Assembly: GCA_035310125.1 (NCBI GenBank)
Contig: DATGEP010000240.1
Coordinates: forward strand, 1 to 5,644
DNA length: 5,644 bases
Direction: 5' to 3'
From: DATGEP01 sp035310125
GTDB lineage: Bacteria > Chloroflexota > Ktedonobacteria > Ktedonobacterales > JADMIN01
Made by a program: the position numbers and the translations under genes. Within the stretch, counting starts at the first letter, position 1. Each line of letters begins with the position of its first letter. The notes below the pieces were generated by a model, which was not told the origin of the DNA, ran no database searches, and worked only from the letters and a program-made list of their open reading frames with translations. Positions 1 through 4,903 of the stretch are shown here, in pieces.

Positions 1-99
1 CTGAACTCATAATTCGGTCAAGTGGTCCCAAGGTGCAGAAGGTGTGCGGAAGGGGGGACTCCGAGTAGAGGCGTCTCCGCAGGTCTCTAGGTGTGCCTA

Positions 100-111
100 T
101 TTGAATTCAAA
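100..111. promoter_or_regulatory. 12-bp perfect palindrome, possible operator
   Basis: TTTGAATTCAAA reads the same on both strands and stands out as AT-rich in a GC-rich window. It lies about 90 bp before the proposed hicA start. A dimeric DNA-binding protein could use it, and toxin-antitoxin operons are commonly autoregulated, but nothing here proves binding. The palindrome itself is certain; the regulatory role is a guess. Confidence 0.3.
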
Positions 112-164
112 ATGCGTACAAGTGTTCGATCGTTGTCTCAAGCGAAATCTTGCAAAACCCACCG

Positions 165-186
165 GTTGCTATCCGCGTTGCTATCC
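165..186 (+). repeat. 10-bp direct repeat, period 12
   Basis: GTTGCTATCC occurs at 165-174 and again at 177-186, separated by GC. The copies are about one helical turn apart and end 16 bp before the hicA GTG. Such spacing suits two repressor subunits on one DNA face, but the repeat could also be a simple duplication. The repeat is plain in the sequence; its function is inferred. Confidence 0.5.
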
Positions 187-202
187 AATAGCCTCCTGTT
201 CG

Positions 203-433
203 GTGAGTCCGCGCCAGCCAAGAGTCACCGCAGTTGAGCTCCTGCGAGCTCTTCGCCGAGATGGCTGGGAGATTGAACGCCAGACAGGTAGCCACGCTCA
301 ATTGCGACACCCAACGAAACCAGGCCAGGTCACTCTCGCGATCCATGCGCGACAGATCGTGCCGCCGGGAACGCTCGGAAGTATCCTCGCGGCTGCGGGC
401 CTCACCCCTGACCAATTGAGGAAGCTACTGTAG
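203..433 (+). CDS. hicA: HicA-type mRNA interferase toxin
   Basis: This encodes a 76-residue protein that matches the HicA toxin family, small double-stranded-RNA-binding-fold ribonucleases that cleave mRNA in the cytoplasm and are neutralised by HicB. The family hallmark is visible: a conserved start (TAVELLRALRRDGWEI, residues 9-24), then the G-S-H motif at residues 29-31 with the catalytic His31, then HARQIVPPGTLGSIL (48-62) and a short C-terminal helix. The length suits the family (about 60-80 residues). I chose the GTG at 203 because the homology begins within ten residues of it; the frame stays open to GTG 44, so a longer form is formally possible. No strong Shine-Dalgarno is seen before 203. 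hicB follows 17 bp downstream, the usual toxin-first order of hicAB operons. Confidence 0.85.
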   Translation: MSPRQPRVTAVELLRALRRDGWEIERQTGSHAQLRHPTKPGQVTLAIHARQIVPPGTLGSILAAAGLTPDQLRKLL

Positions 434-450
434 AGCCACGCGGAGTTCCC

Positions 451-696
451 ATGACGCAGACGTACACCTACACCATTGAGTTAGAGCCAGCCGACCCCTG
501 CGGTTATGCGGTATCGGTGCCCGCGCTTCCCGGCGTGCTCACCTTTGGCGACACCGTAGAACAGGCCATGGCCATGGCCCGAGAAGCGATCGCTCTTCAC
601 ATCGAAGGCCTACGTGCCCACGGCGAAGCCATTCCAACAGAGGCTGCGCCGCGTGGAAAGCGTCGCGTGCGGGTCCCGATCGAAGTCGCCGCCTAG
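451..696 (+). CDS. hicB: HicB-type antitoxin, short form
   Basis: This 81-residue protein is a HicB-family antitoxin, expected to bind and block the HicA made just upstream. The partial RNase H-like fold signature is clear: an N-terminal strand (residues 3-10), GYAVSVPALPGVLTFGD (18-34), then the helix TVEQAMAMAREAIALHIEGL (35-54). The protein ends soon afterwards in a basic tail (RGKRRVRV, 68-75). I see no room for the C-terminal helix-turn-helix or ribbon-helix-helix domain that longer HicB proteins use for operator binding, so autoregulation may be weak, indirect, or mediated by the basic tail. The ATG is supported by GGAG at 442-445, five bases upstream. It lies 17 bp after hicA and 22 bp before the integrase start, so all three genes could share one transcript. 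Confidence 0.88.
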   Translation: MTQTYTYTIELEPADPCGYAVSVPALPGVLTFGDTVEQAMAMAREAIALHIEGLRAHGEAIPTEAAPRGKRRVRVPIEVAA

Positions 697-718
697 CCAC
701 GCAGTCAAATAGGTCGTC

Positions 719-1813
719 GTGCCGCGCAACAGCTCAGACCCAGCAACCAAAGCGCCCGCAGTCCGGCGCGGCGGCAAGCGCGGCAACGGCGAAGGTTCTC
801 TTTACTTTCAGAAGTCGCGCGGCCGCTGGGTCGGTTCGCTGTCGCTCGACGGTGGGAAACGTAAATCCGTATACGGCCAGACCCGCCGAGAGGCCGCAAA
901 GAAGCTCGCTGAGGCTCTACAGGCGCGTGCACAGGGAATGTTGATCACCGGTCCGCGGCAAACGGTGGGCCAGTTCCTGACGCGCTGGCTGGAGGACTCA
1001 GTCAAGCCGACCCTGCGTCCGCGAAGCCATGTTGTCTACGACGCCAAGATCAGGAACCATGTTCTGCCCGAACTCGGCAACGTAGCGCTACCATCGCTCA
1101 CTCCACAACACCTGCAGCGCCTGTACGCACGGAGGCTTGTAGCTGGCTACTCGCCGACAACCATCAACTTGGTCCACACGATTCTCCACCGCGCACTAAA
1201 GCAGGCACTTCGATGGGGCCTTGTGGTGCGCAATGTGAGCGAAGCGGTTGACGCACCCCGGCCAGACCGGCGAAAGCCCAACCCATTCACTCGTGAAGAA
1301 TTGGACACGCTTCGTCGGGCGATGCAGGGCCACGCGTACGAGCCGTTCTGGACTCTTCTCATGACGACCGGACTCCGATTCGGCGAGGCCGTCGCGCTCC
1401 GCTGGAATGACCTGGACCTCGAAGCAAACACGGTGTCAGTAACTCGCGCCTTGATCCGCGTGAAGGGTGGCTATGATTTCAGCGAACCGAAGACAGCAAA
1501 GGGTCGACGAATCATCCCATTGCCGACTGCCGCACTTGTCGCGCTCCAGCAACAGCGGGTGCGAGTGAAGGAACTCCGGCTGTTGGCCGGTGAGAAATGG
1601 GAGGAGCAGTTCCTAGTCTTTCCAAACAGACTAGCCTGCTTTAAGGGGAGTGGACCTCTCCGGAGGAGTCAAGTTCAGGGGGCGGGTTTGGCTCGACTCC
1701 AGAGGTCCTGGAGGGTGACGTCGAGATGGTGGAGCGCGGCGTCCAGCCGAGATGGAAACTCGGGTAGAGCAACGCGGGTGGCGGTGGTGTTTGGCCGTCG
1801 CAGGCGGCGATAG
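719..1813 (+). pseudogene. Truncated phage-type tyrosine integrase
   Basis: Residues 1-304 are a clear phage-type tyrosine recombinase, the enzyme that integrates and excises mobile elements. The order is: an AP2-like arm-binding segment (about 20-73; GEGSLYF, GRWVGSLSLDGGKRKS), a SAM-like core-binding domain (about 82-182), and the start of the catalytic domain with the first Arg in TTGLRFGEAVALRW (Arg220) and the beta-hairpin Lys in EPKTAKGRR (Lys258). After LVFPNR (ending at base 1630) the similarity stops. The remaining 60 codons read antisense through the next gene and lack the HxxR motif, the second His/Trp and the nucleophilic Tyr. The product cannot be an active recombinase. The start is a GTG with a weak AGG (711-713) five bases upstream. 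The missing C-terminus does not reappear in the window, so the disruption involved loss of DNA or a larger insertion. Confidence 0.85.
1613..1634. repeat. 7-bp inverted repeat at the integrase breakpoint
   Basis: CTAGTCT (1613-1619) and AGACTAG (1628-1634) are perfect inverse complements around an 8-base spacer. The left arm is inside recognisable integrase coding sequence and the right arm straddles the point where the similarity ends. It could be a hairpin used as an insertion target, a recombination scar, or chance. Confidence 0.5.
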
Positions 1814-3288
1814 AGCGTGGTGTACAGGAACGCGGCACGAACGCCGTCAGCGGTGAGCGTGTAGCGGAGGGTGTGTGGAAGGCGGCGGATGACGCCGTGC
1901 AGCCGAAGTCGGCGGAGATCGTAGGTCATGGCGCCGGCGCTGTAGCTGGCCAGGTTGCGGCCAAGCAGGGCTGCGACCAGTGGACGCAGGTCACCGTTGC
2001 GGAAGCCTGTGGGCACATGGCCGAAGTGGCAGAGGGCTGCGAACAACGCCTGGGCGCGCGGATCACCGAAGCGTAGCGCCGAGCCGCGCTGGCCGGTCGG
2101 CGACAGAGTTGGCAGTTGCAGGCGTTCAAAGAACGACGGTGCCGGGACGGCTCCGTCCGCGATGCGTTCGACCTCCAGGAGTTTGGCATTGATCTGCCGC
2201 CCGACGGCGCGCAAGTGGGGCAACGTGTCAAGACCTTTGGTGCGTTGGAAGTCGAGAGGATCGTTGATGGTGGTCTCCGTTCGTAAAGCGCGCTGCTCTT
2301 TGAAGTATTGCTTGACGTGGGAGTGCTTGAACTCGACGTGCAGGCTGGGAGCCACGCCGTAGGTGATCACGCGCGTCTTGTAACCGAGGCCTGGTGGTGG
2401 CGTGCGTCGAGTCAATCGAATGGGGAACAGCAGGCTCACGCGATCTGGCCGGCCCAGATCCAGGTTGGCGCGGATCACCTCTTCGAAAAACTGACGGCCG
2501 TACAACGGCGTGGTGAAGACCTGGGTCAGGCTCATCTCGAGTTGCCAGATGCTCAAGCGGTGCCGATAGCCAGCGGCGCGGTCCGCCGGGGTCAGTGGCC
2601 ATGGCAGTCGCTCGAGCCATCGATCAAAGAACGCTTGGACATCGGCTGGGCTCAACGAGTCTGCCAATGCCTGCAGGCGTTCGGGGTCGGCACACCACAG
2701 GAAGCCATTGTCCAGGCTGTCGAACGCGATGGCCTCTTTGCGCAACTGCTGTTTGAGCCATTCGTTGCCGTTCAAACACACGCGCACCGGATACGGCACG
2801 TAGGTCCCGACTTTGATGAAGGCTGGTCCCCATTCAGCGTCGTGCAAGTAGTAGTAATACTGATTGACCGCGACCGACTGGCGTGAGAATGAGAAGCGTA
2901 CCGCGTGCGGCGGGGTGATGTGCTTGGTGGCTTTGAAAGAGAACTGACGTTCCTGCGCCACGCCGATGAATACCACACCTTCGTCGCCCTGAAAGCGGGC
3001 TCGATACTGGGCAGCCACATCGTCCTTACGTTGGCGGCGCTCGAACTGAACGATCGGGACCAGGTGCCGGCGAGCAAATGTGGCGACGTCGCGGACGAAG
3101 CGATCGTGCAGTGGACCAAAGGCAGCTGGCGAGGCGATGCGATTACCAAGGTGATCGCATAAGAACGCACACAGCTGGCCGCTGGTTTGGAGCCTGGGCA
3201 CGTATCCGTTGAGGTACAGCCGGTCGATACCTGAGGTGGACAGCGACACGTGGTCGCGCAGTATGGTGGCGACGCTGGGGCTGGACAC
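1675..3288 (-). CDS. Uncharacterised 537-aa winged-helix-like protein
   Basis: I know this protein type only as a recurrent, uncharacterised family and assign no function. From the GTG at 3288 it is 537 residues. Recognisable blocks are: IDRLYLNGYVPRLQTSGQ (21-38), FERRQRKDD (82-90), a Tyr run and D/E/W/G cluster QYYYYLHDAEWGPAFIK (143-159) running into YPVRVCLNGNEW (166-177), LDLGRPDRV (276-284), HSHVKQYFKEQRALRTET (322-339) and RFGDPRAQAL (406-415). Residues about 430-500 look like a winged helix (TYDLRRLRLHGVIRRL at 455-470, then a Tyr-Leu-Thr wing), suggesting DNA binding. No signal peptide or membrane segment is visible, so it is probably cytoplasmic. The frame is open and intact with codon use like its neighbours. 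It lies tail-to-tail with, and overlaps, the broken integrase tail, which suggests it arrived with the DNA that broke that gene. Confidence 0.8.
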   Translation of the reverse strand: MSSPSVATILRDHVSLSTSGIDRLYLNGYVPRLQTSGQLCAFLCDHLGNRIASPAAFGPLHDRFVRDVATFARRHLVPIVQFERRQRKDDVAAQYRARFQGDEGVVFIGVAQERQFSFKATKHITPPHAVRFSFSRQSVAVNQYYYYLHDAEWGPAFIKVGTYVPYPVRVCLNGNEWLKQQLRKEAIAFDSLDNGFLWCADPERLQALADSLSPADVQAFFDRWLERLPWPLTPADRAAGYRHRLSIWQLEMSLTQVFTTPLYGRQFFEEVIRANLDLGRPDRVSLLFPIRLTRRTPPPGLGYKTRVITYGVAPSLHVEFKHSHVKQYFKEQRALRTETTINDPLDFQRTKGLDTLPHLRAVGRQINAKLLEVERIADGAVPAPSFFERLQLPTLSPTGQRGSALRFGDPRAQALFAALCHFGHVPTGFRNGDLRPLVAALLGRNLASYSAGAMTYDLRRLRLHGVIRRLPHTLRYTLTADGVRAAFLYTTLYRRLRRPNTTATRVALPEFPSRLDAALHHLDVTLQDLWSRAKPAP

Positions 3289-3296
3289 GATCGGCG

Positions 3297-3302
3297 CCTC
3301 CC
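3297..3302 (-). promoter_or_regulatory. Ribosome binding site fixing the start at 3288
   Basis: On the minus strand GGGAGG lies eight bases before the GTG at 3288. The frame is open for 19 more codons to 3345, but the strong site and the weak character of those extra residues favour the GTG. Confidence 0.7.
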
Positions 3303-3374
3303 GCAAGGAAGGATGTTGAACACGTCGATGGTGCCACCCCAGCACACACGCCGAACGCCACTCGTACTCAGTTG

Positions 3375-3402
3375 AAAAAGGATGATCGTTTACCGATCAT
3401 CC
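3375..3402 (-). terminator. Intrinsic terminator, minus strand
   Basis: GGATGATCG (3380-3388) and CGATCATCC (3394-3402) form a perfect 9-bp stem with a 5-base loop. Read on the minus strand the hairpin is followed at once by five T (3379-3375), the classical Rho-independent layout. It would stop transcripts coming leftward from the IS630 transposase or from the structured region, and so insulate the 537-codon gene from them. On the plus strand no T run follows, so it should not terminate rightward transcription. Confidence 0.7.
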
Positions 3403-3430
3403 GCAACTCCCGTCAGGCCAAGGGAGGTGA

Positions 3431-3550
3431 GGGCTGCACCCGCCGGGCCGCAACGAGCGCAGCGAGTGGAGGAGCCTGCGTCAGCAGGCTTGCAGCCCGA
3501 GGAACCGCAGGTTCCTTCGTCTCGCTCGTCGGTTTGAGGCGAAGCTTCGC
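3431..3550. other. Dense inverted-repeat region, possible structured RNA
   Basis: No believable protein is encoded here; the open frames are Ala/Arg/Ser-rich noise. The stretch contains stem AGCCTGC/GCAGGCT (3473-3479 with 3484-3490, 4-base loop), stem AGGAACC/GGTTCCT (3500-3506 with 3510-3516, 3-base loop), an outer pairing ACGAGCG/CGCTCGT (3453-3459 with 3523-3529) enclosing both, a further pairing GGGCTGCA/TGCAGCCC (3431-3438 with 3491-3498) that crosses the outer one, and a 12-bp palindrome GCGAAGCTTCGC (3539-3550). A terminator closes it on the minus strand. It may be a leader or small RNA, a transposon end, or a palindromic repeat element. Before the IS630 insertion it lay directly upstream of the binding-protein gene. 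Confidence 0.45.
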
Positions 3551-3552
3551 TA

Positions 3553-3568
3553 GTACAGCCCGGCGTAA
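3553..3568 (+). repeat. IS630 left inverted terminus
   Basis: Beginning just inside the TA, GTACA, GGCG and AA are shared with the opposite end in the same spacing, 11 of 16 positions. The 3' end of the transposase gene lies 22 bp further in. Confidence 0.7.
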
Positions 3569-3589
3569 GTGAGGCCGGTATAGATGAGA

Positions 3590-4808
3590 TCAGACATGGA
3601 GTGGCTTTCCCTGGTACGTCCATTTGAACGGCTTGGCCATGGTGCGATTGAAGTACGCGATGAAAGCCAGCACCTTGGTCTGGAGGTCGTCAATGGAGGT
3701 GAAGTTGCCTCGCCGCAGCAGCTTACGGACCAATATGCTCAGCCACAGCTCCACCTGATTCAGCCAAGACGCGTGCTTCGGCGTGTAATGGAAGACAACT
3801 TTGTGCGACGCGTCTGTCAGGAACGCAGCTCGTGTCGCCATCGACTTCAGGATCCCGCACTTCTCCTTGATGCCAAGGTCGTCGGTGATACCCGAGATGT
3901 CTGCGACGTAGCGGACCAGGCTCTCGGAGCAGTGCGTGTTCAGGTTGTCAGACACAACATGCCATTGAGTCACACGTGGGTCGCTCTCAACGGTGCGGCG
4001 CATGTGGGCCAGAAAGTCGACTTCGGTGCGGGTCGGTCCGACTGATGGGCAGATGACTTCCCCACTGACGACATCGAAGTTGATCATGAACGACAGCGTG
4101 CCGTGGCGGATGTACTCGAACTCTCGTCGTTCGACCTTGCCTGGCCGCAGCGGCAAGCCGGGCGCGGCCCGCTCCAGGGCCTGGACACCAGTCATCTCAT
4201 CGGTGCTGATGGTTCGTTCGCCGACAGCCACACGCGCTGGCGCTTCCCGATACGTGGCGCACACGTCGGCGATCCGCTCATCCCGCTCTTCGGGCGGCTC
4301 GTCGGCGGCGGGTGTTAGCCAATACCGAATCAGGTGTGGTTTGAGATCGGCTTCTTTTGAGCAACCTCCCTGCATGCCGCGGCGAGATCGACTCGACGAT
4401 GCCACGCCGCACGATTTCATCGGCCAACTCACGGTGGCTCCATTGACTGATCGGTCGGTTGGAGTCGGCCGGCCGCTCACACGCCAGAGCAATGATCTGG
4501 CACACCTGCTCGGGCGTGAACTTCGCCGGCGCACCCTCCCGTGGGGCATCGGCCAGCCGCTCTGCCGCGCTGAGGTCATCCAAGGGTACGTCTCGAAACT
4601 GCAACCAGCGCTGCCGCCAGAAGCCCGGCGTCTCGTCATCCAGTCCGAGCCACCGCGCGATCTGCGCATTGTTCTGCCCATTGCCAGCCGCGAGGATGAT
4701 CCATGCGCGTGTCACCAGCTGTTGACCAGCAGTGTGGGTACGCACCAAGCACTCCAAATCCAGTCTCTCGCGCTCACTCAGTACAACGTCCGGGGGTCGC
4801 AGTGACAC
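3590..4808 (-). pseudogene. IS630-family DDE transposase, frameshifted
   Basis: This is a DDE transposase that cuts and joins IS ends at TA targets. The first frame runs from GTG 4808 and carries the N-terminal helix-turn-helix region (NAQIARWLGLDDETPGFWRQRW). It reads in family register to GRLLK (codon ending at 4356); the continuation EADLKPHLIRYWL is in another frame starting at 4354. Skipping one base gives a 405-residue protein with all catalytic acids: Asp203 in ISTDEMTG, Asp287 in VVSDNLNTH and Glu353 in WLNQVELW. The break is at AAAA (minus strand 4358-4355), where three A would restore the frame. A programmed shift is less likely because the run is short and +1 or -2 would be needed, so a mutation or a sequencing error is more probable. 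Confidence 0.85.
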
Positions 4809-4874
4809 GGCGGCTCATAGCCTCAACCAACAAGATGGTGCATCCTAACCGGCCCGCCCCCATCCCCGGTAGTA

Positions 4875-4890
4875 TTCCGCCCACGTGTAC
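4875..4890 (-). repeat. IS630 right inverted terminus
   Basis: Read on the minus strand from 4890 it begins GTACA and shares GGCG and AA with the left end. It is followed outside by TA (4891-4892). The transposase start codon lies about 66 bp inside. Confidence 0.7.
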
Positions 4891-4903
4891 TAGCTTTGGC
4901 GGC

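Larger units (their letters stand above)
1..202. other. Non-coding leader upstream of hicA
   Basis: No convincing gene lies here. The hicA reading frame is open back to a GTG at 44, but the extra 53 residues resemble nothing in the HicA family and are rich in Cys, Arg and Pro, so I treat the stretch as leader. It contains a 12-bp perfect palindrome (100-111) and a 10-bp direct repeat with a 12-bp period (165-186), both plausible regulatory sites for the toxin-antitoxin genes. I could not find a pair of -35/-10 boxes with good spacing; TTGAAT at 101-106 and TTGCAA at 150-155 are the only -35-like hexamers and neither has a good -10 partner. Confidence 0.5.
3553..4890 (-). mobile_element. IS630-family insertion sequence
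   Basis: The element is 1338 bp and carries one transposase gene on the minus strand. The two ends share an imperfect inverted terminus, and TA flanks it on both sides (3551-3552 and 4891-4892), as expected for IS630/Tc1-mariner elements, which duplicate a TA target. The flanks match slightly further (GCTA outside each end), so a longer duplication such as CTAG cannot be excluded from sequence alone. Removing the element and one TA would join the palindrome-rich region at 3550 to the leader of the binding-protein gene. Both ends appear present, but the transposase reading frame is interrupted. Confidence 0.85.

Noticed and set aside
1..17. A tRNA-like anticodon arm: 5-bp stem (with one G-T pair) and loop CTCATAA, anticodon CAT, which would suggest a tRNA attachment site.
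   Set aside because: The sequence that follows has no T-arm with TTCRA-type loop and no acceptor end, and the 5' half lies outside the window. A short stem with a 7-base loop is easily found by chance.
44..202. An N-terminal extension of hicA from the GTG at 44.
   Set aside because: The added 53 residues do not resemble HicA, and the family start coincides with the GTG at 203.
2308..2886. A 192-codon plus-strand open frame inside the unknown gene.
   Set aside because: It is antisense to a long, well-formed gene with a clear ribosome binding site, resembles no family and has no start signal; open antisense frames are common in GC-rich DNA.
1634..3490. AGCCTGCT at 1634-1641 and its inverse complement at 3483-3490 as terminal inverted repeats of a transposon.
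   Set aside because: The match does not extend beyond 8 bp, the right copy is already one arm of a local hairpin, and a match of this length is expected by chance when comparing these stretches.
3372..3572. A 66-codon plus-strand frame in the structured region, considered as the missing integrase C-terminus or a small protein.
   Set aside because: It lacks HxxR and Tyr motifs, is low-complexity in Ala, Arg and Ser, and its frame runs through stacked inverted repeats into the IS end.
3993..4805. A 270-codon plus-strand open frame across the IS630 element.
   Set aside because: It mirrors the transposase on the other strand and is rich in Ser, Arg and Pro without any recognisable domain.
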